Below are positions 10,666 to 20,921 of a stretch of DNA of 64,000 nt, piece by piece; the stretch's first letter is position 1, and each line of letters begins with the position of its first letter. This DNA is from Brucella oryzae (GTDB taxonomy: Bacteria > Pseudomonadota > Alphaproteobacteria > Rhizobiales > Rhizobiaceae). The translations under genes were made by a program, and so were the position numbers. The notes beneath the pieces were generated by a model. That model was given only the letters and a program-made list of their open reading frames with translations. It was not told the origin of the DNA and did not search any database. The DNA lies in contig JAAVLL010000001.1 of the NCBI GenBank assembly GCA_012103035.1, forward strand, positions 842,501 through 906,500. Direction: 5' to 3'.

Positions 10666-10694
10666 ATGACGAATATATGACAGTTTTGTGACAA
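10666..10694 (-). promoter_or_regulatory. Triple Pho-box-like operator between the Na/Pi transporter and dnaG
   Basis: Read on the minus strand: TTGTCAC-aaaa-CTGTCAT-atat-TCGTCAT. These are three copies of the (C/T)TGTCAY half-site with exact 11-base spacing, the arrangement bound by PhoB. It sits 150 bases upstream of the Na/Pi cotransporter start and 134 bases upstream of dnaG. The transporter is the natural target. The rest of the 311-bp intergenic stretch shows no gene. Confidence 0.8.
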
Positions 10695-10827
10695 TGCGCC
10701 TGTTTGGCAGCGACATGTGATTAGCGGGGAGGGACATAAGCGTGCGATGGACTGTCGGAGCGGGCGCGCCTATATAGGCTATAGACTATCATCTGCCTGC
10801 CCGAACGAATTGAAAGTGAAATCTGTA

Positions 10828-12794
10828 ATGCGTTTTCCGCCATCCTTTCTCGATGAGATCAGAGACCGCGTCCCGATCTCGACGCTGATAGGAACGCGCG
10901 CTTCGTTCGACCGCAAGAAAAGCAATCCTCCGAAGGGAGATTTCTGGGCCTGCTGTCCGTTTCACGGCGAGAAGACGCCGAGCTTTCACTGCGAAGATCG
11001 CAAGGGCCGCTATCATTGTTTCGGTTGCGGCGTGACCGGTGATCACTTCAAGTTTCTTACCGATCTTGAAGGCTTGAGTTTCCCGGAAGCGGTGGAACGT
11101 GTGGCCGACATGGCGGGTGTTCCGATGCCTGCGCGCGATCCGGAAATGGAAAAGCGTGAGGCACAGCGCGCTACGCTTTACGACGTCATGGAGCTGGCTG
11201 CGCAGTTCTTCGAAAGCCAGCTGCAAAGCGCCGTCGGCGCCAAGGCGCGCGCCTATCTGCGGGATCGCGGACTTTCGAGCGCCACGCAACAGACATTCCG
11301 CATCGGCTATGCGCCGGAATCGCGCAACGCATTGAAGGAGTTTCTGGCAGGCAAAGGCGTGTCGCGCGAGCAGATCGAGGCGTGTGGTCTCGTCGTGCAC
11401 GGCGAGGGAATTGCCGTGTCCTATGACCGTTTTCGCGATCGTGTCATGTTCCCGATCGAGGATTTACGTGGGCGCATCGTTGCTTTCGGCGGGCGTGCGC
11501 TTTCCGCCGATGCTCCGGCCAAATATCTGAACTCGCCAGAGACTGAACTCTTCATAAGGGGCGGGTTCTCTATAACGGCTTGCGGGCGCGCAAGGCCTGC
11601 CAGCCGCAAGGGGCGAGCCTGCCAAATCCATCATAGCCGTCGAAGGCTATATGGATGTGATCGCGCTGGCGCAGGCGGGTGTCCATCAGGTGGTGGCCCC
11701 GCTTGGGACGGCGCTGACGGAAGAACAGCTCGAACTCCTCTGGCGCATCAGCCCGGAACCCGTTCTGTGCTTCGATGGCGACGGGGCGGGGCTACGTGCC
11801 GCTTATCGCGCCGTCGATCTCGGATTGCCTGCCTTGCAGCCCGGAAAATCGCTGCGCTTTGCGCTTTGCCGGAGGGCAGGACCCGGACGATCTCGTCAAG
11901 GCGGAAGGTCCGACTGCATTTCATGCGGTCCTGCGTGATGCCAGACCGTTGGTCGATATGGTGTGGACGCGGGAAACGGCGGGCGGCGTGTTCGATACAC
12001 CGGAACGCCGGGCTGAGCTGGAAGCGCGCCTGCGCGAAATCACCAGCCGCATCGCCAATGAAGATATTCGCCGCCACTACAGCCAGGATATGCGCGAGCG
12101 GGCGCAGGCCTTCTTCGGTCAGGGACGCCAGGGATATCAAGGCGGTGGACAGCGCAATTCGTCTTTCAATCGCAGGAATGAAGGCGGGCGTGGGCGCGGT
12201 GGAGCGGCCGGCGGTAATGGCCGTCTTGCGATTTCCGACAGTCTGGTGCGCTCCACGCTCGTTAAGGGCGGCAGGCCGGGCGCGGGATCACACGCTCCCT
12301 TGCGCGAAACGGCAATTGTTCTGACGCTTCTCAATCACCCACGTCTGATTGAAGAGGATTTCGAGACGCTGGCCGCGCTCGATCTGGGGCACGAGGCTCT
12401 CAAGTCACTGCATCTGGCCATGCTGGATGTGCTTGCTGCCGGTCACATGGAAGATGGCCACGCCATGCGGCGCGCACTGGTCAATGCCGGTCATGGTGAG
12501 CAGATCGAGATGCTCGAACTTGTGGTGAAGGGCGCGAAACTCTGGACTGCGACTACTCTGGCTGCAGAAGACGATGCACGCGAAGCCCTTCGGCAGGCGC
12601 TTCACTTGCATCAGCGTGCGCGCACACTACATAAGGAGCTGCGAGCCGTTGAGGCCGCACTTGAAACAGACGAGACGGGCGAATTGTTTGCGCGTCTCAG
12701 AGATATACAAAATCAGATTTTGAAAGCTGATGCGACTGAAGCTCTGATCGACGGTTTCGGCCTGTCTTCGGGGCGTCCGCCCGGCGGTTTCTGA
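10828..12794 (+). CDS. dnaG: DNA primase
   Basis: Makes RNA primers at the replication fork. The N-terminal zinc-binding domain is visible (CPFHGEKTPSFHC..HCFGCG near residues 39-66), followed by the RNA-polymerase core (RDRVMFPIEDLRGRIVAFGGRAL) and the TOPRIM motifs VEGYMDVIAL and CFDGDGAGLRAAYRA. A Gly/Arg/Asn-rich linker near residues 430-455 precedes the DnaB-binding C-terminal domain. The start at MRFPPSFLDEIRDRVP is the family start; longer in-frame upstream sequence is not conserved in kind. At least four frame breaks occur: near 11551, somewhere in 11590-11635, and near 11865 and 11878 (runs of T and G one short). The gene must be essential, so these are read as errors. It lies just upstream of rpoD, as in many proteobacteria. 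Confidence 0.95.
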
Positions 12795-13261
12795 TTCGGT
12801 TTTTCGAATCATTTCTGCGAGAACAGCTGGAAATGCAGGGTTGCGATCTGGAAAACGTGCTCTATCTGGCCAACGAAAAGACCGCGACAACAAAATGATT
12901 CGCTTTTTAAGCGCGAATCAGGTGAGTCGCTCTTGACGTGTGGCGTAAATGACGGAATCACGACAGTTCGAACATAGAAAAGAACAGAAACCGGTGATGT
13001 CCGAGGCTGTGGGGCAGCAACTGGAGCTGGGCTGGAAAAGTGGGCCGGAAAGATGGCCCGAGAAAAGGCATTGTCTGATCGACCGCCTGATCTGCCCACA
13101 GGAAATCGGAGATGAAGAAGCCCGATACCGATGGCAAGGTTAATCCGCCATTAACAGGAAATCGGCTACTCGCAGAATCAACTGACGGATTGCGGCCTCG
13201 CAAAACTGTCCGAGAACTCTATATATCTTAGAAGCGACCGGGGTCGCCTGGAGAAGAACAT
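12795..13261. other. Intergenic region between dnaG and rpoD
   Basis: 467 bases with no gene I can support. A hairpin GATTCGC / GCGAATC at 12897-12919 is the only clear structure, and the rpoD promoter is presumably near the right end. Confidence 0.5.
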
Positions 13262-15276
13262 ATGGCAACGAAGGTTAAGGAAAACGAAGAAGCCGAAGTC
13301 GAGCGCGAAGGTGCTGCCGACGGTCCGCTTCTCGACCTTCTGACGATGCTGTCAAGAAGATGATCAAACTCGCGAAGAAGCGCGGCTACGTCACCATGGA
13401 CGAGCTGAACGCCGTGCTGCCTTCCGAGGAAGTGACATCCGAGCAGATCGAAGACACGATGTCGATGCTTTCCGATATGGGCATCAATGTCGTTGAAGAT
13501 GACGAGCAGGACAACGACCGCGAAGAAAACGGCGACGACGACTCGGAAGAGGGCGGCGAGCTGGTCGAATCCGGCGGCACGGCTGTTGCCACCACCACGA
13601 CCAAGAAAGAGCCGACCGACCGTACCGACGATCCGGTGCGCATGTATCTGCGCGAGATGGGGTCTGTCGAGCTTCTGTCGCGTGAAGGCGAAATCGCGAT
13701 TGCAAAGCGTATCGAGGCCGGTCGTGAAACCATGATCGCCGGGCTTTGTGAAAGCCCGCTGACCTTCCAGGCGATCATCATCTGGCGCGACCAGCTGAAC
13801 GATTCCAACATTCTGCTGCGCGAAATCATCGACCTCGAAACCACCTATGCCGGTCCGGAAGCCAAGCAGGCTCCGGTGATCGAGCGCGTGGAAGAGGAAA
13901 AGCCGCGCGATGACAAGCCTCAGCGCCGCTCGCGTGATGACGACGACATTACCAATGTCGGCGGCGACATGCCTGCGGAAGAGGAAGAAGAGGACGAGGA
14001 CGAAGCCAACCTGTCGCTGGCGGCCATGGAAGCCGAACTGCGCCCGCAGGTCATGGAAACGCTCGACCTCATCGCCGATACCTACAAGCTGCGCAAGCTC
14101 CAGGATCAACAGGTCGAGGGCCGTCTGGCCGCGACGGGCGAACTGTCGTCGAGCCAGGAGCGTCGCTACAAGGAACTGAAGGATCAGCTCATCAAGGCAG
14201 TGAAATCGCTGTCGCTGAACCAGAACCGTATCGAACAGCTCGTCGAACAGCTTTACGACATCAACAAGCGTCTGGTGCAGAACGAAGGCAAACTGCTGCG
14301 TCTGGCCGAATCCTTCGGCGTGCGTCGCGAGGAATTCCTCAAGGAATATCAGGGCCACGAACTTGACCCGAAATGGGTGGAGCGCGTCAGTACGCTTTCG
14401 GCCCGCGGCTGGAAGGAATTCGCAGCCAAGGAAGAGCGCGCCATCGACCGTCTGCGCTCCGAAATCCAGATGCTTGCGACCGAGACCGCAATTTCCATCG
14501 GCGAATTCCGCCGTATCGTCAATCAGGTGCAGAAGGGCGAACGCGAAGCGACCATCGCCAAGAAGGAAATGGTGGAAGCCAACCTTCGTCTCGTCATCTC
14601 GATTGCAAAGAAGTACACGAACCGTGGTCTGCAGTTCCTCGATCTTATTCAGGAAGGCAATATCGGCCTGATGAAGGCTGTCGACAAGTTCGAGTATCGC
14701 CGCGGTTACAAGTTCTCGACCTATGCGACCTGGTGGATTCGTCAGGCAATCACCCGTTCGATTGCCGATCAGGCGCGCACCATCCGTATTCCGGTGCATA
14801 TGATCGAAACGATCAACAAGATCGTTCGTACGTCGCGCCAGATGCTGCATGAAATCGGCCGTGAGCCAACGCCGGAAGAACTGGCTGAAAAGCTTGCAAT
14901 GCCGCTCGAAAAAGTGCGCAAGGTACTGAAGATCGCCAAGGAGCCGATCTCGCTCGAAACGCCGGTCGGTGACGAGGAAGATTCACATCTGGGCGATTTC
15001 ATCGAGGACAAGAACGCACTTCTGCCGATTGATGCGGCCATCCAGGCCAATCTGCGCGATACGACGACCCGTGTTCTGGCTTCGCTGACGCCGCGTGAAG
15101 AACGTGTTCTGCGCATGCGTTTCGGCATCGGCATGAACACCGACCACACGCTGGAAGAAGTCGGCCAGCAGTTTTCGGTTACCCGCGAACGTATCCGCCA
15201 GATCGAAGCCAAGGCGCTGCGCAAGCTGAAGCATCCGAGCCGTTCGCGTAAGCTGCGCTCGTTCCTGGACAGCTAG
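13262..15276 (+). CDS. rpoD: RNA polymerase primary sigma factor (sigma-70)
   Basis: Housekeeping sigma factor of about 671 residues. The order is region 1.1 ([23 protein letters not shown]), region 1.2 ([12 protein letters not shown]), a long acidic non-conserved region with a run of Glu/Asp near residue 240, then region 2 ([39 protein letters not shown]), region 3 and region 4.2 ([30 protein letters not shown] type). The start is fixed by ggagaag a short way upstream of ATGGCAACGAAGGTT. One T is missing near 13339 ([12 protein letters not shown] expected), which is why only the part from 13360 appears as an open frame. Confidence 0.97.
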
Positions 15277-15314
15277 GCGATACTGAACGAGAATATACGG
15301 GAAGGGGAGGCGAT

Positions 15315-15603
15315 ATGTCTTTTTGAAGCGTTTTTCGGTGGAGGCTCTGCCTCTGAGACACCGGCAGAGCCGAAAGAGGCGGGTCGCCTTGAACACAAGG
15401 ACTTTCTGATCATTGCCACGCCCTATAGCGAGGGCGGGCAGTATCAGGTCTGCGGCGTCATTTCCAAGACGATCGATGGCGAAGTGAAGGAATATCGCTT
15501 TGTTCGTGCCGACCGTTGCCCCGGCATCGAAGATGCCGCCAGCATTTCGCTGAACAAGGGCCGGCAGATCGTGGATGAACAGGGCGAAGCTATTTTCCGC
15601 TGA
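15315..15603 (+). CDS. HlyU-family small protein
   Basis: About 96 residues. The restored start is MSFLKRFFGGG, then FLIIATPYSEGGQYQVCGVI, VKEYRFVRADRCPG and SLNKGRQIVDEQGEAIFR, the pattern of the HlyU family (PF10115; named after a haemolysin activator, though in Rhizobiales it is a conserved small protein of unknown role). One T is missing in the run at 15320-15324, which places a stop three codons after the start. A strong terminator follows. Neighbouring rpoD ends 38 bases upstream, so they could be cotranscribed. Confidence 0.8.
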
Positions 15604-15622
15604 ACCGTCCGCAAGAGAATTG

Positions 15623-15653
15623 AAAAGCCGCGCACGCAAAATGCGCGGCTTTT
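15623..15653 (+). terminator. Rho-independent terminator after the HlyU-family gene
   Basis: aaaagccgcgca / tgcgcggctttt, loop of seven bases. It also serves the convergent DUF2798 gene. Confidence 0.8.
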
Positions 15654-15658
15654 GCTGT

Positions 15659-15925
15659 TTAGAGGTTAATGCGGGTCGCACACATGGCGACCATTCTGCG
15701 TACGAGGGGCAGAATGGCGAGGAGAACCGGAAAAGCGACCACCCACGAAAGAGCCCATGCCGTCATCCAGCTCGATGCGAGGTCGGGATGGCTAACGCCA
15801 AGGCTCTTGGCGGTCGCAATCAAGGAGACAATGAATGTCATCATGATCGATAGAATGAAAGGCATCACGATGGATGCATAGCGTGCGGGCAGTTTCCTGC
15901 GGCGTGCGCATTCAAACTGAGACAT
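15659..15925 (-). CDS. DUF2798 family membrane protein
   Basis: 88 residues, intact. Two predicted membrane segments: YASIVMPFILSIMMTFIVSL near residue 16 and AWALSWVVAFPVLLAILPLV near 56, joined by a short loop. The C-terminal PLVRRMV motif is characteristic of DUF2798. The function is unknown. Convergent with the HlyU-family gene. Confidence 0.75.
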   Translation of the reverse strand: MSQFECARRRKLPARYASIVMPFILSIMMTFIVSLIATAKSLGVSHPDLASSWMTAWALSWVVAFPVLLAILPLVRRMVAMCATRINL

Positions 15926-16134
15926 GTGTATTCCTGAATATTATGCGGGAAGGCGCAACGAAACATCAATACGAATTGCCGTTCCCGGCGAGATTGATGC
16001 GTTGCCTAACGTAAGACGCTTACGGTCATGATAATGACGTTCGCTTACTAACCCGATCAGGATCGAATTTCAAGTGTTCTAGGGCGGCGATTTGTCCACG
16101 CCATTCCCGACATAATTCCATTATACGCTTCATC

Positions 16135-16587
16135 ATGAACGACAAACCATTCTGGCGCACCAAGACCTTGAACCAGCTCACCCGCAGCGAGTGGGAGAGC
16201 TTGTGTGACGGTTGCGGCCAATGCTGCCTGCATAAACTGCAGGATGACGACACAAACGAGATTTACTGGACCAGCGTTGCCTGTACGCTGCTCAATCCAG
16301 AGAGCTGTCAGTGCCGTGATTATCCGAACCGCAAGAAGACAGTGCCGGATTGTGTTTTTCTGACACCGGAAATCGTTGACGAAGTGGATTGGCTGCCTGT
16401 GACTTGCGCCTATCGTCTGGTTGCTGAAGGTTCGGACCTCTATTGGTGGCATCCGCTTGTTTCGGGTTCATCCGAGACTGTGCACGAGGCTGGCATTTCC
16501 GTTCGCGGCAAGGTGACGGCTTTTGATCACGACCTGGAAGATGACGAAGATTATCTCGACCATATGGCGATGCCGAGCCACCGCTGA
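16135..16587 (+). CDS. YcgN / UPF0260 family cysteine-cluster protein
   Basis: 150 residues, intact. The N-terminal [12 protein letters not shown] near residue 25, plus [14 protein letters not shown] and PDCVFLTP, form the CxxCxxCC-type cluster of the zinc/iron-chelating domain family. The role is not established. A start further upstream is not needed; the length matches the family (about 150). Confidence 0.85.
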   Translation: MNDKPFWRTKTLNQLTRSEWESLCDGCGQCCLHKLQDDDTNEIYWTSVACTLLNPESCQCRDYPNRKKTVPDCVFLTPEIVDEVDWLPVTCAYRLVAEGSDLYWWHPLVSGSSETVHEAGISVRGKVTAFDHDLEDDEDYLDHMAMPSHR

Positions 16588-16830
16588 AGGCTCGCCTGCT
16601 TTTTCAAACATTGCGTAAATTTAATCTGTGCTTCGAGTATGGTGGAGCCGACTCTGTATTATTATAACTTATTGAATTTATTTATTTTATAAAGGTGTGC
16701 GCAGACATGCCTTCTGTTTTACGGAAAGCTGAACGGCACATGAACACGGACTTTTCATTCTGTTCATCTATCGGGCGCTACTTCGGGTGTCTCAGGCAAG
16801 ACCTGAAAACAAATTGAAAGAGGTTCAAAG

Positions 16831-17184
16831 ATGTCTGCTATTTCGCTCAAGTCGTTCGTCGTAACCGCCGCTCTTGGTGTTGCCGCCATCTTTTCGACGG
16901 CAGCTTCGGCCAGCGCTGCATCGCCGGTTGTCACTCCAGCCGTCAGCACTTCGGCAAGTTCCGCAATCGTTAATGTCGATTACCGAGGCTATCGCCATGG
17001 CCGTCCGGTCTATCGGGGCCGCGCTTGCTCCATTCAGGGTGCCAAGATGAAGGCGAATCGCATGGGCATTCGCAATGCGCGTGTTGTTTATCGTGGCAAG
17101 TCGGTGCGGGTTCACGGCTTCCGTCACGGTCGCCCTGCCGGTGTCGTGTTCGCAAATGTACGCGGTTGCCCGATCATTCGCTAA
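16831..17184 (+). CDS. Small exported protein with a basic repeat-like core
   Basis: 117 residues, intact. A signal peptide (FVVTAALGVAAIFSTAASAS) ends near residue 28. The mature part has three related basic stretches, YRGYRHGRPVYRGRAC, RMGIRNARVVYRGKSV and RVHGFRHGRPAGVVF, with two Cys (RACSIQ, RGCPII) that could form one disulfide bridge. ggttcaaag upstream gives a weak ribosome site. I do not recognise a family function. Followed by a strong terminator. Confidence 0.75.
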   Translation: MSAISLKSFVVTAALGVAAIFSTAASASAASPVVTPAVSTSASSAIVNVDYRGYRHGRPVYRGRACSIQGAKMKANRMGIRNARVVYRGKSVRVHGFRHGRPAGVVFANVRGCPIIR

Positions 17185-17201
17185 GACGCGCGGCTCGTTT
17201 C

Positions 17202-17237
17202 AAAGCCCCGGCCTGAACAAATCAGGCCGGGGCTTTT
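17202..17237 (+). terminator. Rho-independent terminator
   Basis: aaagccccggcctga / tcaggccggggctttt, a 12-bp GC-rich stem and T run, ending the small exported protein gene and the convergent SIMPL gene. Confidence 0.85.
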
Positions 17238-17300
17238 CTTGCTGACAGGCAAAGAAAGGGGCGCTGGTGCGCCCCTTCACAATTGCCAATTGGGTTGCCA

Positions 17301-18055
17301 TTATTCCTTGATTTCGAAAACGACATTGACCGAAACGTTGTAGCTGTTCTCACCAGCTGCAACTGGCACGGCGTCTTCCGGCGCTGCGGCAGCCATGCTC
17401 CTGAACTGGGCGCGAGCGATCGGCATCGGCATTGGAGGGCGGCTTTGTTCGTTGATCTCGACGACACGGCCAATGCCTACACCGGCGGCATCGGCAAGGG
17501 TCTTTGCCTTGGCTATGGCGTCGGCAACGGCGCGCTTGCGCGCTTCATTGATCGTGGCGGACGGGTTGTCGTTGACGAAGCTCAGATCGCCACCCTGATT
17601 GACGCCGAGTGTAACAGATTCATCAAGCACATTACCGACCTTGGCCAGATCGCGCACGCGAACCGTCAGGCTGTTTGAAACCGTATAGCCGGTGATGCTC
17701 GGCTCTTTCAGGCCATTCTTGTCGTCAGGATAGACATAGCGCGGCTGGATGTTGATGCCGCCGGTCTGAAGATCGCGGTCTTCAATACCGGCTTTCTTCA
17801 TGGCCTCGAGTACTTTTGCCATGGCTTCGTTGTTGGCGGTCATGGCTTCGCGTGCTGTCTCGCTTCGCGCAGCACGGAGAGATTGAGGACGGCCATATCG
17901 GGCGAGGCGGTCATGGTGCCTTCGCCGGTAACGGCGATACGCGCAGGCTGCTTCGTCATCTGATTCTCCTGTGCCTGAGCTGGCAGTGCCAGTGCGCCTG
18001 CGAGCATGATTGCAGAAAAGGAGGTTGCAAGAAGAGTGGTAGCGCGGTTGTTCAT
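17301..18055 (-). CDS. SIMPL (DUF541) domain periplasmic protein
   Basis: About 250 residues with a signal peptide ([15 protein letters not shown], cleavage near residue 28). The SIMPL/DUF541 signature is visible: [20 protein letters not shown] at the start of the mature part, [29 protein letters not shown] and [20 protein letters not shown]. One base is missing near 17861 (REAETAREAM expected). The family is exported and often linked to stress; in Brucella a member, Bp26, is a known periplasmic antigen, and this could be its counterpart. The start [12 protein letters not shown] follows a ggaga site. Confidence 0.85.
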
Positions 18056-18239
18056 AAAATCTCCTATAGAGAAAGTTGAGGCAGCTTTGGCAAAGCTGAT
18101 GGTCCCGATAAGGTCGACCGCTTTGCCTTTGAAATCGTTTATTTCTTAAGTTCCCTCTCTTGTCTGAAGCCGACGATATCAGACTTGAAATGCGTGCCAA
18201 TTGCAACTGCCGGTTCAAATCGGAAAGACCGTGGTTCCA

Positions 18240-18342
18240 GAGCGGTTCCAGTTAAAGCAGAGTCGCTGGAGCCGCTCTAAGTATTTATTTCGTCGCATTA
18301 TCCCACGCAAAACCGCTTCGCATTTTTGCTGGAAATGCTCCA
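18240..18342. repeat. Family A palindromic repeat, modules 1 and 2
   Basis: Module 1 is the hairpin GAGCGGTTCC / GGAGCCGCTC, followed by a linker ending tatttattt and then a diverged module 2 with cgcaaaaccgcttcg. It fills much of the 385-bp gene-free stretch between the SIMPL gene and the tRNA. Confidence 0.65.
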
Positions 18343-18440
18343 GGCTGCATGCATCGCAACTGAATATGTGCGCATTAGGGCAACTGATGCATTTGACAGC
18401 TTGTGTCCCGGCTTTCTTTAGGGTAGGGCAAGGATGCGTG

Positions 18441-18516
18441 GGGCCTGTAGCTCAATTGGTTAGAGCCGGCGGCTCATAACCGCTTGGTTGGGGTTCGAGT
18501 CCCTCCGGGCCCACCA
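18441..18516 (+). tRNA. tRNA with CAU anticodon, most likely tRNA-Ile2
   Basis: Cloverleaf with acceptor GGGCCTG / CGGGCCC, D loop AGCTCAATTGGTTAGAGC, anticodon loop CTCATAA (anticodon CAU) and encoded CCA. The GGCGG/CCGCT anticodon stem and overall sequence are like the alphaproteobacterial isoleucine tRNA whose C34 is changed to lysidine; elongator tRNA-Met is the alternative. Only four G are present before TTCGAGT where five are needed to pair with CCCTC, so the T stem lacks one base near 18491. Confidence 0.9.
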
Positions 18517-18783
18517 TTCTTTCTTCAGTCTTGCAGCAATTGCTAATGTGTTGCTCGCCCTGAATTCTGGCTCTGTCGTTCAATCAAATCAACATTTCCG
18601 GACGAGACGAGCTTTGAAGCTCTATTGCCGTGAAAATTGGGTTACGGTGACTCGGAGTTTACTACGCATATTGCCAGGCATCGCGAAAAGCCGCTTTAAT
18701 GCGCCGGGTGAAAAGTCCATATTTGCAAACGCAGCGGTTAAAAAGCGCGAAACTGCAGTTGATCGGCGTTTGCCAAGATCAAT

Positions 18784-18890
18784 CTAGAGCATGTCTCCCA
18801 AACGCGGAAACCGGTTTTGGGACAAAGACGTGTGTATAAACAAATAGATAGAGCATTTCCGACGATTCAATTTAGAGGGAAATGCTCTAG
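18784..18890. repeat. Family A palindromic repeat, inverted module order
   Basis: Module 2 (gcatgtctcccaaacgcgga) comes first, then the linker aaacaaatagata, then module 1 with arms AGAGCATTTCC / GGAAATGCTCT. Arm bases differ from other copies but still pair. It lies in the 393-bp gene-free stretch after the tRNA. Confidence 0.65.
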
Positions 18891-18909
18891 CGCCCAAAAG
18901 AGTAGTAAC

Positions 18910-19712
18910 TTACCGCGCTTTATTATCAAACTTCACAGGTTTCCAATGCTGATCCGTGAAAACATTGATAAAAACGCCACGCATAGCACGGGCACATTTC
19001 TGGAATGGGCGCTGTACTTCCTTTACCAGCTTTGCGAACCCTTTTCGCTTCGTCCGCTGGGTTCGGCGCTCCAGCTGAATCAGGCTCTCCTGATGTTCTC
19101 CCAATCGGCGGCGTTGGATACATACAGCCGGTGAAACCTGATAGATTTTCAAACTGTGGAAACAGTCGTAGTTCGGATCAAATATCAGATTATCGATTGG
19201 TACTAACACCTGTTCCATCAGCGACAATACTTTTGCGCTGCACTCCGCGAGATAATATAGCCACCCGTGCAAAGATGGATCGAGAGCAGCCGACCGATAC
19301 GTATATGCGTATCTGCTATTTCCGATAATTTCCCGACGAGCACCGTCTTGCTGGTCGTTTCCAGTTTTACAAGGTCAGCAGAAGGCGGAATCCAACTCTC
19401 ATCCTTGAGAAGGCGCCCGATATGAGGACTGAAAGAAACGTCGTCTTCGAAGACCGCTCCATACTCTTCTTTGCCGTTGGCAATGATTTCCAGGCATTTT
19501 CGATGGCTCAGATAACACCCGAGTTCTGACGGTGTGATAGCATGTGGCCAAAGGCTCGTCGCTGGTGTCAGCCGCTCCATGTCCTCAGGTGAAAGCGCGC
19601 GGCCGTCAACCGCAGACAAACGGATAAACCGTACGTCAACCCTTTCAAATTCCTCTGCTATTTCCTTAAGTCTGTCCGTAGAACGATCTAGATTGATGAC
19701 GATGCACTGCAT
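18910..19712 (-). CDS. Glycosyltransferase family 25 (LPS biosynthesis type)
   Basis: Transfers a sugar, probably in lipopolysaccharide synthesis. GT25 marks: MQCIVINLDRSTDRLKEIAE at the N-terminus, RLSAVDGRALSPED near residue 35, LGCYLSHRKCLEIIA near 65 and the metal-binding EDD in AVFEDDVSFSP. The start is taken at MQCIVINLD; the in-frame atg 24 bases upstream is less likely. One A is missing near 19232, after which the C-terminal third (LMEQVLVPIDNLIFDPN) reads in another frame. It sits tail-on to the tRNA and is bounded by AT-rich, gene-free DNA, a setting often seen for acquired genes. Confidence 0.8.
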
Positions 19713-20072
19713 CGAATGCCCCCATTGTCCCCACAACTTGACATGGCATTATCGTTAGCTCCAGGGTGTGTCAATCAGGGAAAACGTCTATACCAAAGCC
19801 AAGGCGATCAGGTCGCATAAGGCCGATATATTTCCGCGTTTTTGCTGCTTTCGGCTTTGATGACAGTTCGGCCAAAGAGAGAATTACGCACCAGAAATGC
19901 AGTAGCATTTCCGGATTCTTCGACATCCGGGACGTTTTCGGAACGCTGATTTATTTCGCGTCCGGCCTATCGCAAACTTTCAACAAATTTTAGCAGTTCG
20001 TTAAGAAAATAGTAACGCAATGAAACAATTTTTAAGTGACGTGAAATGGCAACAAAATGGAGGTTTTGGGCG
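19713..20072. other. Gene-free AT-rich interval
   Basis: 360 bases between divergent genes. The 75-codon frame at 19766 has no ribosome site and no recognisable product. The last 100 bases are notably A/T-rich and likely hold the promoter of the IalB-like gene. Confidence 0.4.
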
Positions 20073-20569
20073 ATGAGAAAAATGCAACCACCGTTGCGCT
20101 GGCATTGGCAGGGTTGGTGGCGAGTTCTCTCGCGGCTTCAGCGAAGACGAGTTATTTGGGTGAATTCCGCGATTGGGGCGTTTACCAGAACACCGAACTT
20201 GCGGGTAACAAGTGCTATGCCTTGACGGTGCCGATCAATTTTCATCCCGCCGGTGTGCGGCACGGCGATAATTTCGTGATTATTTCCAAGACGGACGGCC
20301 AGTACAGCCCTCAATTGGTGATGGGGTATGACCTGAAGGCTAATAGCTCGGTCAATGTGATGGTGGATGGCGCGCGCTTTCCGTTCTTCAGCGAGGGCAA
20401 TCGCGCCTGGGCGGAAAATGTTGCTGATGAAGCGAAGCTGATGCGCGCCATGCGCGCGGGCAAAACGCTCAATGTGCAGGCAACATCGGCACGCGGTACG
20501 CAGACCCGCTATACGTTTTCCCTGATGGGGCTATCGGCATCTCTACAGCGCGTGGATCGTTGTCGATAA
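20073..20569 (+). CDS. Invasion-associated locus B (IalB) family exported protein
   Basis: About 166 residues. The restored N-terminus is MRKNATTVALALAGLVASSL with signal cleavage after ASA near residue 24. Mature IalB-family features are FRDWGVYQNTELAGNKCYAL, PQLVMGYDLKANSSVNVMVDG and a C-terminal Ser-Leu-rich end. One A is missing in the run at 20078-20082, so the true start ATG at 20073 is out of frame with the body; GGAGG about 13 bases upstream supports this start. IalB helps Bartonella enter erythrocytes; the role in other Rhizobiales is not settled. Confidence 0.8.
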
Positions 20570-20574
20570 CGATC

Positions 20575-20601
20575 AAAAGCCCTGCCGTGCAGCAGGGCTT
20601 T
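20575..20601 (+). terminator. Rho-independent terminator
   Basis: aaagccctgc / gcagggcttt with a four-base loop, ending the IalB-like gene and facing the CsbD gene. Confidence 0.75.
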
Positions 20602-20619
20602 CTCTTGAAGGATGCGATT

Positions 20620-20829
20620 TTATGAAAGCCAGGTCTGGCGATTATACCAATCGTCCAGATCGGAACGCACGCGGTCCCTTTCTATGCCATAGCGTTCCTG
20701 GATTTTGCCTTCCAACTGCTCACGCTGACCGTTGATCTGGTCCAGATCGTCATCGGTGAGTTTACCCCACTGTTCCTTGATCTTGCCCTTGGCCTGTTTC
20801 CAGTTTCCTTCAATGCGATTCCAGTCCAT
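20620..20829 (-). CDS. CsbD family stress-response protein
   Basis: 69 residues, intact. MDWNRIEGNWKQAKGKIKEQ and WGKLTDDDLDQINGQREQLE are the CsbD/YjbJ signature. A small, charged, cytosolic protein associated with general stress in many bacteria, with no known biochemical activity. ggaggaacaa just upstream of the ATG is a good ribosome site. Confidence 0.9.
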   Translation of the reverse strand: MDWNRIEGNWKQAKGKIKEQWGKLTDDDLDQINGQREQLEGKIQERYGIERDRVRSDLDDWYNRQTWLS

Positions 20830-20921
20830 TGGTTGTTCCTCCGTTCTGGCCCCGTTCTGGCTTGGTTATGGTTAACTAACGCGGCAGGATAGGATTGGTT
20901 CACAAAAATTGTAGAACCAGC

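Noticed and set aside
10717..10827. N-terminal extension of dnaG by 37 codons
   Set aside because: The sequence before MRFPPSFLDEIRDR is unlike primase, and the family starts there.
13228..14850. 540-codon open frame antisense to rpoD
   Set aside because: It mirrors the codon bias of rpoD on the other strand, has no ribosome site and matches nothing recognisable.
19766..19993. 75-codon gene upstream of the IalB-like gene
   Set aside because: No ribosome site, no recognisable product, and base composition unlike coding sequence here.
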